Assembly: GCF_000243415.2 (NCBI RefSeq)
Contig: NZ_KI912270.1
Coordinates: forward strand, 744,001 to 808,000
Source: Mycolicibacterium tusciae JS617
GTDB lineage: Bacteria > Actinomycetota > Actinomycetes > Mycobacteriales > Mycobacteriaceae
Reading direction: 5' to 3'
Length of the DNA stretch: 64,000 nt
The notes below the pieces were generated by a model, which did not search any database, was not told where the DNA came from, and saw nothing but the letters and a program-made list of their open reading frames with translations. Each line of letters begins with the position of its first letter. Positions within the stretch are counted from its first letter, which is position 1. This document shows, one piece after another, positions 1 through 8,305 of the stretch. Both the position numbers and the translations under genes were made by a program.

Positions 1-279
1 CTCGAACATGTGACGCGGTTGCGCGACGACCTTCGTCCCGACTGGCCGCAGCCGGCGCAGGAAGGCGGCTCCTACCGCATCGAGATCACCGGCGAACCCA
101 CGTACGCGTTGGACCTGTGCCTGAGCAGCCCGAACGGGGATCACAATCACGCCGGACTGGTTGCGACGGCCGCCCGTGTCGTCAACGCGATCCCCGCGGT
201 CGTCGCTGCCCCGGCAGGGATCAGGACCACACTCGACTTACCCCTGGTAACTGGGAAAGGGCTGTACGCTGTGCACTAG
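1..279 (+). CDS. Dihydrodipicolinate-reductase-like NAD(P)-dependent dehydrogenase, C-terminal end (5' cut by window)
   Basis: The frame is open from base 1 and stops at 279, so only the last 92 residues are visible. They match the C-terminal domain of the mycobacterial DHDPR-like / amine dehydrogenase family: a segment reading HNHAGLVATAARVVNAIP is followed by TTLDLPLVTGKG close to the end, the usual tail of these proteins. The N-terminal Rossmann domain would lie upstream of the window. The substrate cannot be told from this piece. The family assignment rests on recalled sequence patterns. Confidence 0.6.
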   Translation, partial: LEHVTRLRDDLRPDWPQPAQEGGSYRIEITGEPTYALDLCLSSPNGDHNHAGLVATAARVVNAIPAVVAAPAGIRTTLDLPLVTGKGLYAVH

Positions 280-309
280 CCGGGGATTTCCTTTGAGAAA
301 GGCGCGCCT

Positions 310-564
310 ATGCGGACCACACTTCGATACCTGATTCCGCTTTTTGCCGCTGCCGGAGCAGCCGCAATATTGGCCGCGCCCACGGCCGGCGCCCAGACGA
401 ACTCGACGCTCCCACAATGCGTCAATACCGGTGGCGGCGGAGCCTACTCCGGCTCATCGACCCTATGCGAATCGCCAGGCAATGCTCAGATCAACGCGAC
501 GCCTCCGGTGTACTCCGGCCCATGGGGCAACATGTGGGGCAACGAAGGCTATTACTTCCCCTGA
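310..564 (+). CDS. Small secreted protein, paralogue of the gene at 766
   Basis: 84 residues. Residues 1-28 form a signal peptide: Arg near the start, a hydrophobic Ala/Leu core, and an AGA cleavage-type site before QTNS. The mature part is short, Gly/Ser/Asn-rich, with two Cys and a Trp/Gly-rich end (GPWGNMWGN). A purine-rich stretch (gagaaagg) lies upstream of the ATG. It shares the pattern CVN-x-G, CE, NAQI and a Trp-Gly-rich tail with the 79-residue protein at 766-1005, so the two look like tandem duplicates. Its function is unknown and it is probably exported to the envelope. Confidence 0.75.
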   Translation: MRTTLRYLIPLFAAAGAAAILAAPTAGAQTNSTLPQCVNTGGGGAYSGSSTLCESPGNAQINATPPVYSGPWGNMWGNEGYYFP

Positions 565-596
565 TCGGGGTCTTCGTCACGGCCTAGGAGGCGCCG

Positions 597-635
597 ATGC
601 GGATCCAAATTCGGTGTCTCACAACGCTTTCGTAG
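597..635 (+). pseudogene. Possible remnant start of a third copy of the small secreted family
   Basis: A good ribosome-binding site (aggagg, 586-591) precedes an ATG whose first residues, MRIQIRCLTTL, resemble the starts MRTTLRYLIPL and MRSRIRYSAIL of the two neighbouring paralogues. The frame stops after 12 codons. It sits exactly between the two intact copies. It could be a decayed copy or a chance mini-ORF. Confidence 0.3.
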
Positions 636-765
636 GAATCTGCATAGCCGAGCGCGGCGCTGACCGCGCCGACGAATCGGTATCCGTCCGACGATAAGTT
701 CTGTGACCGGGCATTGGCCCTGTGTGGTGGCTACTACCACAACCGCTTCCCTAAGGAGGCCCACC

Positions 766-1005
766 ATGCGGTCAAGAATTCGTTATTCCGCAATACTTTT
801 CGCGACGGTGGGCGCATGCGCCTTCGTCGTCACGCCCGCCGCCTCGGCAGCGCCCAGATGCGTCAACATCGGTCCGACCACGACGCAGTGCGAGACCAAC
901 GGCAGCGCTCAGATCGTCACCTCACCGCAACCGGTAGACAACTGGGGCTGGATGCCGTGGGGAACCGGCGGCCTGGTCATCGGGCTCGGTGGCTTCGGCT
1001 GGTGA
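766..1005 (+). CDS. Small secreted protein, paralogue of the gene at 310
   Basis: 79 residues. The ATG at 766 follows a strong ribosome-binding site (aaggagg, 753-759), which decides the start over a longer in-frame extension. Residues 1-28 are a signal peptide ending ASA. The mature part has two Cys (RCVNIGP, QCETNGS) and a Gly/Trp-rich hydrophobic tail. It shares the CVN / CE / AQI pattern with the upstream paralogue. No enzymatic motif is visible. It is likely an exported mycobacterial small protein of unknown role. Confidence 0.75.
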   Translation: MRSRIRYSAILFATVGACAFVVTPAASAAPRCVNIGPTTTQCETNGSAQIVTSPQPVDNWGWMPWGTGGLVIGLGGFGW

Positions 1006-1029
1006 GACCCCGCTAGTTCACGTCGGCAG

Positions 1030-1048
1030 AGATTTCGGCTAACCTAAC
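1030..1048 (+). promoter_or_regulatory. Half iron-box-like operator upstream of mntH
   Basis: ctaacctaa (1039-1047), preceded by gg, equals the right half of the mycobacterial IdeR box (TTAGGTTAGSCTAACCTAA). The left half matches poorly. It lies about 30 bases before the transporter start, a fitting place for a DtxR-family (IdeR or MntR) repressor. Binding is an inference. Confidence 0.35.
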
Positions 1049-1074
1049 TTTTCTATTCGCTATTCCGATAGAAG

Positions 1075-2310
1075 GTGGGTTGGTTGTCCCAGGGCGCCGA
1101 CGTGAAGATGCGGCCGAGCTGGATGCTGCTCGGCCCCGCGTTCGTCGCCGCGATCGCCTACGTCGACCCCGGCAATGTCGCCGCCAATGTCAGCGCCGGA
1201 GCGCAGTTCGGCTTCCTGTTGGTGTGGGTCATCGTCGCGGCCAACACGATGGCCTGCCTGGTTCAGTACCTCTCGGCGAAGTTGGGTCTGGTGAGTGGGC
1301 TGTCGCTGCCTGAAGCCATCGGCAACAGGATGCGACGCCCGACTCGGCTGGCCTACTGGCTGCAAGCCGAATTGGTCGCGATGGCAACCGATCTCGCCGA
1401 GGTGATGGGCGGCGCGATCGCGCTATACCTACTCTTCGACCTGCCCTTGCTCGCCGGCGGCGTGATCACGGGAGCCGTGTCGCTACTGCTGCTGATGGTC
1501 AAGGATCGCCGGGGTCAGCAGATGTTCGAGCGCGTCATCACCGGCCTGCTTTTGGTGATCGCGATCGGATTTCTCACCAGCCTGTTCGTCTCACCACCAC
1601 CGGCGGACCAGGTGGCCGGCGGTCTGGTGCCGATGTTCGCAGGCACGGAGAGCGTGCTGATCGCGGCGGCGATGCTCGGCGCGACCGTGATGCCGCACGC
1701 GGTATATCTGCACTCCGGCCTCGCGCGTGACCGCCACGGCCACCCCGAACCGGGTCCGATGCGCCGCATGCTGCTTCGCGTTACCCGCTGGGATGTCGGA
1801 ATCGCGATGGTCGTCGCGGGTGCCGTCAACCTCTCAATGCTGCTTGTTGCTGCGACGAACCTGCAGGGTCGCGACAACACGGATTCGATCGAGGGTGCGC
1901 ACGCCGCGGTCGGCGACGCGTTGGGGCCGACGGTTGCGTTGCTGTTCGCGATCGGACTGCTCGCGTCGGGTCTCGCGTCATCGTCGGTGGGTGCGTATGC
2001 CGGCGCGATGATCATGGCTGGCCTGATGCACGTGTCGATTTCGATGGTGGCGCGACGACTGATCACCCTGGTGCCGGCGCTGGCGATCTTGGCAATCGGC
2101 GTAGACCCGAGTCGCGCACTGGTGTTGTCCCAGGTCGTACTGTCCTTCGGAATCCCGTTCGCGCTGATCCCGCTGGTGCGTCTGACCAGTGATCGCGAGA
2201 TGATGGGCGACGACGTCAACCACCGCGTGACCACCGCTCTCGGGTGGCTTGTCGCCGCTTTGATTACTGTGCTGAACGTGGTGCTGATCTATCTGACTGT
2301 GAAGGGCTGA
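1075..2310 (+). CDS. mntH: NRAMP-family divalent metal (Mn2+/Fe2+) transporter MntH
   Basis: 411 residues, normal for the family. The signature DPGN metal-binding motif of TM1 is in AIAYVDPGNVAAN, and the TM6 motif MPHAVYLHS is present. About 11 hydrophobic segments are visible. The protein imports Mn2+ or Fe2+ with protons across the cytoplasmic membrane. The GTG at 1075 gives a short cytosolic N-terminus before the conserved KMRPSWMLLGPAF; no clear ribosome-binding site is seen, so a slightly later start is possible. A half iron-box-like site lies just upstream. It is convergent with the small secreted gene at 2323-2565. Confidence 0.93.
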   Translation: MGWLSQGADVKMRPSWMLLGPAFVAAIAYVDPGNVAANVSAGAQFGFLLVWVIVAANTMACLVQYLSAKLGLVSGLSLPEAIGNRMRRPTRLAYWLQAELVAMATDLAEVMGGAIALYLLFDLPLLAGGVITGAVSLLLLMVKDRRGQQMFERVITGLLLVIAIGFLTSLFVSPPPADQVAGGLVPMFAGTESVLIAAAMLGATVMPHAVYLHSGLARDRHGHPEPGPMRRMLLRVTRWDVGIAMVVAGAVNLSMLLVAATNLQGRDNTDSIEGAHAAVGDALGPTVALLFAIGLLASGLASSSVGAYAGAMIMAGLMHVSISMVARRLITLVPALAILAIGVDPSRALVLSQVVLSFGIPFALIPLVRLTSDREMMGDDVNHRVTTALGWLVAALITVLNVVLIYLTVKG

Positions 2311-2322
2311 ATGCGGCACCAG

Positions 2323-2565
2323 TCAGCCGCCGACGAGCCACCTGCAGACCACCGGATTCTGGTTACATGCTGCGTTGATATCGGGCAGCGCTCCCGAACA
2401 CGGCATGCCGTTTTCGTGGACACATCCGGCCGGCATCGGCGGGCATGGAGTCCCGTCAGGCCTTACGCAGGCCTGCACGGGCTGAGCTTGGGCGGGTACA
2501 ACGTTCATGACCGACATTCCCAGAGCAACGGCCGCCGCACCGCAAAGTAGCCGTTTACATCTCAC
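2323..2565 (-). CDS. Small secreted Cys/Pro-rich protein
   Basis: 80 residues. MRCKRLLCGAAAVALGMSV followed by an Ala/Gln-rich AQAQP region is a typical signal peptide. The mature part contains paired CVRPDGTPCPPMP and CVHENGMPCSG modules, that is, repeated C-x6-C units, then a C-terminal pair of Cys; disulfides are likely after export. Convergent with mntH, 12 bases apart. No function can be assigned. Confidence 0.7.
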   Translation of the reverse strand: MRCKRLLCGAAAVALGMSVMNVVPAQAQPVQACVRPDGTPCPPMPAGCVHENGMPCSGALPDINAACNQNPVVCRWLVGG

Positions 2566-2755
2566 GCTGTTACCGCCCTTCTACGCGAAGTGTTTCGTCG
2601 CAGCGATTCACGCTCACACGCCGTTTCAGCAAATCTTGTCGAACGACCAAACGTTACCTGGTAGGCGCTCGACACAATCCGTATCTGCAGACAAATCCGC
2701 AAATGCCGTTACATCTGGTGAACGCACCCCGGCCGACGGCGCTAAGTTGGGCTGA

Positions 2756-3832
2756 ATGCGGCATACCTACTTCGCCTATGGGTCGAACCTGTGCGTTCGG
2801 CAGATGGCGCGGCGGTGCCCCGGCGCAGTCAACCCCCGGCCGGCGACGCTGGCCGACCATGACTGGCTGATCAACGAGCGCGGCGTGGCGACCGTCGAAC
2901 CGTTCGATGGCTCGCAGGTCCATGGCGTGGTGTGGCAGCTGACCGACCATGACCTCGCCACGCTGGACAGCGCGGAAGGCGTCCCGGTGCGGTATCGCCG
3001 CGACCAGCTCACTGTGCACACCGACGATGGGCCGTACCCGGCGTGGGTCTACATCGACCACCGGGTCGAACCCGGACCGCCACGGCCGGGCTATCTGGAG
3101 CGCATCATCGACGGGGCGCAGCACCACGGGCTTCCGCAACGATGGATCGACTTCCTGCGGCGTTGGGATCCCGCGCAGTGGCCGAGGAGCACGGCCAAGC
3201 CGAGTTCACCGGCTCCACAGTCACTTTCGGACCTCCTGGCCGCGCCAGGAGTAGCCGAAGAGGTCGTCCTGCGATCGCGGTTCGGGTTCATGGCCATCCA
3301 CGGCGGCGGCCTGGAGCAGATGACCGACGTGATCGCCGAGCGTGCCGCCGATGCCGCGGACGCCTCGCTGTACGTGGTTCGTCACCCCGACCACTATCCG
3401 CACCACCTGCCCTCGGCGCGCTATCACGCCGAGGAGTCCGAACGGCTCGCCGAGTTCCTCGAGCATGTCGACGTCGCAGTGTCGCTGCACGGGTACGGCC
3501 GGATCGGGCGCAGTACGCAGCTGCTCGCAGGCGGCCGCAACCGCGTACTGGCCGAGCACCTCGCGCGCCACGTCAGCGTGACGGGATATCAGGTCGTCAC
3601 CGAGCTCGGCGCGATCCCCCGTGAGCTGCGGGGTCTGCACCCGGACAACCCGGTGAACCGTGTGCGTGGGGGCGGCACCCAACTCGAACTCACTCCTCGG
3701 GTACGCGGCATCAGCCCGCGCAGCCAACTACCTGGCGACGACGGCATCTCCCCCGCAACCTCGGCGTTGGTACAGGGGCTGGCCGCAACCGCCCGCTCAT
3801 GGCAACTACCCTCGGATCAGTGCGCACCGTAG
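2756..3832 (+). CDS. Gamma-glutamylcyclotransferase / poly-gamma-glutamate hydrolase fusion
   Basis: 358 residues with two domains. Residues 1-130 are a GGCT/AIG2-like fold: FAYGSNL at 6-12 is the substrate-binding loop, and Glu74 in LDSAEGV is the expected catalytic acid. Residues 170-320 resemble the phage and Bacillus poly-gamma-glutamate hydrolase family (zinc peptidase-like): HGGGLE at 182-187, SLHGY at 243-247 and QLELTPRVR at 309-317 correspond to metal-binding and catalytic motifs. Both domains act on gamma-glutamyl bonds, so it may degrade poly-gamma-glutamate or gamma-glutamyl peptides in the cytosol; no signal peptide is seen. Its end overlaps the next gene by 34 bases. Confidence 0.8.
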   Translation: MRHTYFAYGSNLCVRQMARRCPGAVNPRPATLADHDWLINERGVATVEPFDGSQVHGVVWQLTDHDLATLDSAEGVPVRYRRDQLTVHTDDGPYPAWVYIDHRVEPGPPRPGYLERIIDGAQHHGLPQRWIDFLRRWDPAQWPRSTAKPSSPAPQSLSDLLAAPGVAEEVVLRSRFGFMAIHGGGLEQMTDVIAERAADAADASLYVVRHPDHYPHHLPSARYHAEESERLAEFLEHVDVAVSLHGYGRIGRSTQLLAGGRNRVLAEHLARHVSVTGYQVVTELGAIPRELRGLHPDNPVNRVRGGGTQLELTPRVRGISPRSQLPGDDGISPATSALVQGLAATARSWQLPSDQCAP

Positions 3833-4905
3833 TCATCGCGGCCCTGCTGTTTCTGAGCTTGACAGCCGCACCTGCCCACGCCCAAACCACCGCGGTCGAC
3901 GCAGCGTTGACCCACGCCGTCGTCGACGACGATCTCGCCGGCGGCCTTGCCGTGGTTCGCGATGGTCCCCACATCTCGCACTTCGCCGCCGGATACCCCG
4001 ACGTCGACACGTCGGCAGGGTTCGCTCCGAACACTCACGTCCGCGCCGCAAGCATCACGAAACCCTTTGTGGCAGCAGCGGTTCTACAGCTCGTCGGTGA
4101 AGGCAAGGTCGACCTCGACGCATCCGTTGAAACCTACCTGCCTGGCCGCGTTCGCGGCGAGGGCATCGACGCAGGTGCGATCACAGTGCGGCAGTTGCTG
4201 CGCCACCAGAGCGGGCTGCCGGAGTACTTCGACAACGACACCCCGCCACCGGTCGACCCCACCACCGGCGAACAGCTACTCAACATGGCGCTGACCCGGC
4301 CGGTTCAGTTCGCACCCGGGACCGCGATGAAGTACACCAACACCAACTACATACTGCTGGGACTGATCATCGAACGGGTGACGGGACGGCCGGCAGTCGA
4401 TGAGATCACTCGGCGCATCATCACTCCGCTCGGCCTGTTCGACACCTACTTCCCGCCGCCCGGCGACACCGGGCTGCGCACGCCCTTCGCGCACGGGTAC
4501 GAGTTGGATGACGGCCGCCGTAGGGATGTAACCGATTTCAACGCCTCCGCAGCAGGCACAGCCGGCGGAATGATCTCCACCAACGAGGACATGTCGGCCT
4601 TCATCACCGCGCTCCTCGACGGCCGGATCGTGGCGCGGCCGCTGCTGGACCAGATGATGGAAACCGTTCCGATACCCGACGGCGACGGCCTGTTGAGTTA
4701 TGGCCTCGGCCTGGGAAAGGTGTCGCTGCCGTGCGGCGTCACGGCCTGGGGGCACGGCGGCGACATCGACGGATTCCACAGCTTCGTGGTCAAGACGTTC
4801 GACGGACCGGCGATCTCGATGACGTTCACGCAAGAGCCGGACGCTTCCTCGCCTGCGACGGACCCGCGCGGCGACGTTTTGTCGGCCCTTTACTGTCCCG
4901 CCTGA
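3799..4905 (+). CDS. Secreted serine beta-lactamase / D,D-peptidase-family hydrolase
   Basis: 368 residues. A signal peptide (hydrophobic 11-25, APAHA cleavage site) is followed by a class C beta-lactamase-like domain. Catalytic motifs are visible in order: SITK at 85-88 (nucleophile Ser85, Lys88), Y179-T-N181 in YTNTNY, and HGG at 319-321. The family covers D-alanyl-D-alanine carboxypeptidases, esterases and beta-lactamases, so the substrate is open. It starts inside the end of the preceding fusion gene, which suggests translational coupling and perhaps a shared envelope-related role. Confidence 0.88.
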   Translation: MATTLGSVRTVVIAALLFLSLTAAPAHAQTTAVDAALTHAVVDDDLAGGLAVVRDGPHISHFAAGYPDVDTSAGFAPNTHVRAASITKPFVAAAVLQLVGEGKVDLDASVETYLPGRVRGEGIDAGAITVRQLLRHQSGLPEYFDNDTPPPVDPTTGEQLLNMALTRPVQFAPGTAMKYTNTNYILLGLIIERVTGRPAVDEITRRIITPLGLFDTYFPPPGDTGLRTPFAHGYELDDGRRRDVTDFNASAAGTAGGMISTNEDMSAFITALLDGRIVARPLLDQMMETVPIPDGDGLLSYGLGLGKVSLPCGVTAWGHGGDIDGFHSFVVKTFDGPAISMTFTQEPDASSPATDPRGDVLSALYCPA

Positions 4906-4941
4906 ACCCATCCGGGCCGACTCCCGCTCCGAATACCGGAT

Positions 4942-6252
4942 GTGGAAAGTCCCAACCCCCTCCAACGATCCGTCGCGGTCATCGGCAGCGGCGTGTCCGG
5001 CCTGGTCGCCGCATATGTCCTGGCCCAGCGCGACCGCGTGACCCTCTACGAGGCCGACACAAGGCTCGGCGGCCACGCCCATACCCACCAGATTCCGCTG
5101 CACCGCGACGAGGGCCCCACCGGCGACACCCTGGCCGTCGACTCGGCCTTCCTCGTACACAACGACCGCACGTATCCGACGCTGTGCCGACTGTTCGACG
5201 AACTCGGCATCGCCACCAGGGAAACCGACATGTCGATGTCGGTTCGCGACGACGCGAGTGGACTCGAGTACGCAGGCGCCCGGGGGATCGGCGGGCTGTT
5301 TCCGTCCCTGTCGTCGCTCACCCGTCCGCGCTACCTGTACATGCTGACCGAGGTCAAACGTTTCCACCGCAAAGCGCTGCGCCTCCTCGACAGTGACGCG
5401 GACAACGCGACGGTTCGCGAGTTCCTCGACCGCCACGGCTTCTCCCAGTACTTCATCGACCACTTCATGACACCGCTCATTGCGGCAGTGTGGTCGTCCC
5501 CGCCGGGCCAGTCGCTGCAGTATCCGGCGCGCTACCTGTTCGTGTTCCTGGAACACCACGGCATGCTGTCTGTCTTCGACTCCCCCACCTGGCGAACGGT
5601 GGTTGGCGGTTCGGTCACATACGTGGATGCGGTCGCGGCGTTCATCGATGAGGTGCGTCTCGGTGCCGCGGTGCGCTCGGTGCGACGGCTACCCGACGGC
5701 GTCGAGGTGTCGGACGGAACCTCCGGACCGCGGCGATTCGACGCCGCGGTCATCGCCACCCATCCGGACCAAGCATTGCTGATGCTCGCCGAACCGACTT
5801 CCGCCGAACGATCCGTGCTGGGCGCCATCGGGTACTGCACCAACCACGCGCAGCTGCACACCGACGAATCCGTGCTGCCCACCCGTCGCCGCGCGCGTGC
5901 GTCGTGGAACTACCTGGCGACCGCGGACGACGCACAGGTGATGGTCACCTACGACGTGACCCGGCTGATGCGGCTGGGCGGCGACTCCCGGTTCCTGGTG
6001 ACGCTCGGGGGCGAGCACCGCGTCGACCCTGCCAGCGTTCTCACCGAGATGACCTACAGCCACCCGATGTATACGCCGGACTCTGTTGCCGCCCAACAGC
6101 TTCTGCCAACCCTGGACGACGACCGCGTCGTGTTCGCCGGCGCCTATCACGGGTGGGGCTTCCACGAAGACGGCGCGGCATCTGGATTGCGGGCCGCGCA
6201 ACGCCTCGGCGTCGAATGGCCGGCTCTCGCCCGCGAGGCGGTGCCGTGCTGA
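4942..6252 (+). CDS. FAD-dependent amine-oxidase-fold protein of the ufaA/sigK operon
   Basis: 436 residues. The N-terminal dinucleotide-binding motif VIGSGVSGLVAAYVLAQ and the following LYEADTRLGGH mark an FAD-binding NAD(P)/FAD oxidoreductase of the COG2907 type; the C-terminal VVFAGAYHGWGFHEDG is the second FAD contact. The order FAD protein, DUF1365, CFA synthase, DUF1295, sigK, rskA matches Rv0449c to Rv0444c of M. tuberculosis. These genes are thought to modify unsaturated acyl chains. It overlaps the next gene by 7 bases. The GTG at 4942 is the likely start. Confidence 0.85.
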   Translation: MESPNPLQRSVAVIGSGVSGLVAAYVLAQRDRVTLYEADTRLGGHAHTHQIPLHRDEGPTGDTLAVDSAFLVHNDRTYPTLCRLFDELGIATRETDMSMSVRDDASGLEYAGARGIGGLFPSLSSLTRPRYLYMLTEVKRFHRKALRLLDSDADNATVREFLDRHGFSQYFIDHFMTPLIAAVWSSPPGQSLQYPARYLFVFLEHHGMLSVFDSPTWRTVVGGSVTYVDAVAAFIDEVRLGAAVRSVRRLPDGVEVSDGTSGPRRFDAAVIATHPDQALLMLAEPTSAERSVLGAIGYCTNHAQLHTDESVLPTRRRARASWNYLATADDAQVMVTYDVTRLMRLGGDSRFLVTLGGEHRVDPASVLTEMTYSHPMYTPDSVAAQQLLPTLDDDRVVFAGAYHGWGFHEDGAASGLRAAQRLGVEWPALAREAVPC

Positions 6253-7031
6253 CACCCGCTATCTACCGCACGCGGATCACCCATCTGCGCCGCGCCCCCG
6301 TGCATCACTACTTCGAGCATCGCGGGTACAGCTGGTACGTCGACGTCGACGAGTTGCCGAAGCTTCCCCGATGGCTGGGGCCGTTCGCCCGGTTCGACGC
6401 GCGCGATCACTTCAGTGAAACCGACGAGCCGAATGACACACTGCGGCAACGCATCGACGCATTTCTCGCCGACCGGGGCGTCGAATTGCGAGGCGGCCGG
6501 ATCACCGCATTGCTGCAGGCCCGGGTTCTCGGATACGTCTTCAACCCCATCAGCCTCTATTGGTGCCACGACACCGACGGGATACTGCGGCACGTCATCG
6601 CCGAGGTGCACAACACCTACGGCGGACGCCATGCGTACCTGTTGCCCCCCGACACCGATCACCCCACGATCGTGATGAAAAAGCTGTACGTCTCCCCGTT
6701 CAACGAGGTCGACGGCTATTACCTGGTTACCGCGCCTCGGCCCGACGAAAACCTCGACGTGCGAATCTCGTTGCACCGCGAAAATCACCCGGCGTTCATA
6801 GTCACCATGCGCGGGCAACGGCGGCCCGCAGGCATCGTCGAGGTCATCCGGATGCAACTGATCGCGCCACTCGCCCCGTTGATGGGCGCCATCGGGATCC
6901 GGATACAAGGCATCACGCTCTGGCTGCGACGCGTTCCCATCGTGCCCCGCACGAATTCCAGCGAAGTGCCCCGCACGAATTCCAGCGAAGTGCGGCGAAA
7001 GTCTAACGACAAAGAAAGAGTCGACCACTAG
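6246..7031 (+). CDS. DUF1365 family protein of the cyclopropane fatty acid operon
   Basis: 261 residues from the GTG at 6246, which overlaps the stop of the preceding gene; a longer upstream reading frame exists but shadows that gene. Features typical of DUF1365 are HHYFEHRGYSWYVDVDELP near the start and NPISLYWCHD. The family regularly accompanies CFA synthases and COG2907 flavoproteins, and its exact reaction is unknown. The last 30 residues are unusual: VPRTNSSE is present twice in a row because of a perfect 24-bp tandem duplication at 6942-6989, followed by a charged tail. Confidence 0.85.
   Translation: MLTPAIYRTRITHLRRAPVHHYFEHRGYSWYVDVDELPKLPRWLGPFARFDARDHFSETDEPNDTLRQRIDAFLADRGVELRGGRITALLQARVLGYVFNPISLYWCHDTDGILRHVIAEVHNTYGGRHAYLLPPDTDHPTIVMKKLYVSPFNEVDGYYLVTAPRPDENLDVRISLHRENHPAFIVTMRGQRRPAGIVEVIRMQLIAPLAPLMGAIGIRIQGITLWLRRVPIVPRTNSSEVPRTNSSEVRRKSNDKERVDH
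6942..6989 (+). repeat. Perfect 24-bp tandem duplication within the DUF1365 gene
   Basis: Two identical 24-bp units (6942-6965 and 6966-6989), each beginning gtgccccgcacgaattcc, lie in frame and encode VPRTNSSE twice. The partial start of a third unit (gtgcg) follows. Being a multiple of three, the expansion keeps the frame open. Confidence 0.95.
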
Positions 7032-8305
7032 TGACTACCGGTCTCACGCTAGCCCCCTCGGCCACAATCGATTCCGACAGATGGCCCGCCGTGGCGCGGG
7101 TACCCGACGGTCCTGTCAGCGGCCTAACGGGCGCCATTGCGGACCGGCTGTTCCGCCGCGCGGCGGCCCGGTTGCCGATCCGCGTCGTGTACCCCGACGG
7201 GACAGTGGTCGGTGCCGCCGACCCCACCCTGCCGACGATGGTCGTGCACCGGCCCGAGGCGATAATTCGCCGGGTCGGCCGCTACGGGCTCATCGGCTTC
7301 GGCGAATCCTTCATGGCCGGCGACTGGAGCTCCACTGATATCGCGGGCCTGCTGACCGAGTTCGGTAAGCGGCTGACGGAGCTGATTCCTCCTGTCCTGC
7401 AGCGATTCCGGCCTCTCGCGGTGGTTCGTCAGCCGCGGTCACAGCACAACAGCCGCCGACAGGCGCGGCGCAACATCGCCGAACACTATGATCTGTCTAA
7501 CGCCATGTTCGCCGAATTCCTCGACGAGACGATGACGTACTCCAGCGCGTTGTTCGGCGCACTGCCCGCCGACGAGTCGGCTCTCGCCGACGCACAGCGC
7601 CGAAAGATCGACCGGCTCCTCGATACCGCGAATGTTGGGCCGAGCAGTCGTGTGCTCGAAATCGGTACCGGCTGGGGTGAACTGTGCATCCGCGCCGCGT
7701 CGCGGGGTGCCCATGTCCGTTCGGTCACCTTGTCGGCCGAGCAGCAGCGACTGGCTCGGCAAAGGGTGGCCGAAGCGGGCTTGTCCGACCGAGTCGAAAT
7801 CGATCTTTGCGACTACCGCGACGTCGAAGGCCGCTATGACGCCGTCCTGTCGATCGAGATGGTCGAGGCGGTCGGATACCGGTTCTGGCCCACCTACTTT
7901 CAGACTCTGGATCGTCTGGTGACGCCTGGCGGGCGAGTGGCGATTCAGGCCATCACCATGCCGCACGACCGGATGCTGGCCAGTCGCAACACCCATACCT
8001 GGATCCAGAAGTACATCTTCCCCGGCGGTCTGTTGCCCTCCACCGAGGCGATCATCGGCATCACCGAGTCCAGTACCCGACTGCGCACGGTCGACGTGTT
8101 CTCCCTTCAACCGCACTACGCCGAGACGCTGCGGATGTGGCGGGAGCGTTTCGTCGATCGTCGGGATTCCTTGGCAAACCTAGGTTTCGACGATGTATTT
8201 CACCGGATGTGGGAGCTTTACCTGGCCTACTCCGAGGCCGGATTCCGGTCCGGATATCTCGACGTCTATCAGTGGACGTTCGCGCCGTCCGGACATCAGC
8301 AATGA
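7031..8305 (+). CDS. ufaA1: Cyclopropane-fatty-acyl-phospholipid synthase family methyltransferase (UfaA1-like)
   Basis: 424 residues. The SAM-binding motif VLEIGTGWGELCIRAASRG and the CFA-specific elements NIAEHYDLSN, MTYSSALF and SIEMVEAVGY are present. The enzyme adds a methyl or methylene group from SAM to the double bond of a phospholipid-bound acyl chain. By position and type it corresponds to ufaA1 (Rv0447c), implicated in tuberculostearic acid formation. The GTG start at 7031 overlaps the last base of the upstream stop codon, and the stop overlaps the next ATG (ATGA). Confidence 0.88.
   Translation: MTTGLTLAPSATIDSDRWPAVARVPDGPVSGLTGAIADRLFRRAAARLPIRVVYPDGTVVGAADPTLPTMVVHRPEAIIRRVGRYGLIGFGESFMAGDWSSTDIAGLLTEFGKRLTELIPPVLQRFRPLAVVRQPRSQHNSRRQARRNIAEHYDLSNAMFAEFLDETMTYSSALFGALPADESALADAQRRKIDRLLDTANVGPSSRVLEIGTGWGELCIRAASRGAHVRSVTLSAEQQRLARQRVAEAGLSDRVEIDLCDYRDVEGRYDAVLSIEMVEAVGYRFWPTYFQTLDRLVTPGGRVAIQAITMPHDRMLASRNTHTWIQKYIFPGGLLPSTEAIIGITESSTRLRTVDVFSLQPHYAETLRMWRERFVDRRDSLANLGFDDVFHRMWELYLAYSEAGFRSGYLDVYQWTFAPSGHQQ

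Noticed and set aside
4276..5559. 427-codon open frame on the minus strand
   Set aside because: Antisense to the beta-lactamase-like and FAD genes, which both have complete catalytic motifs.
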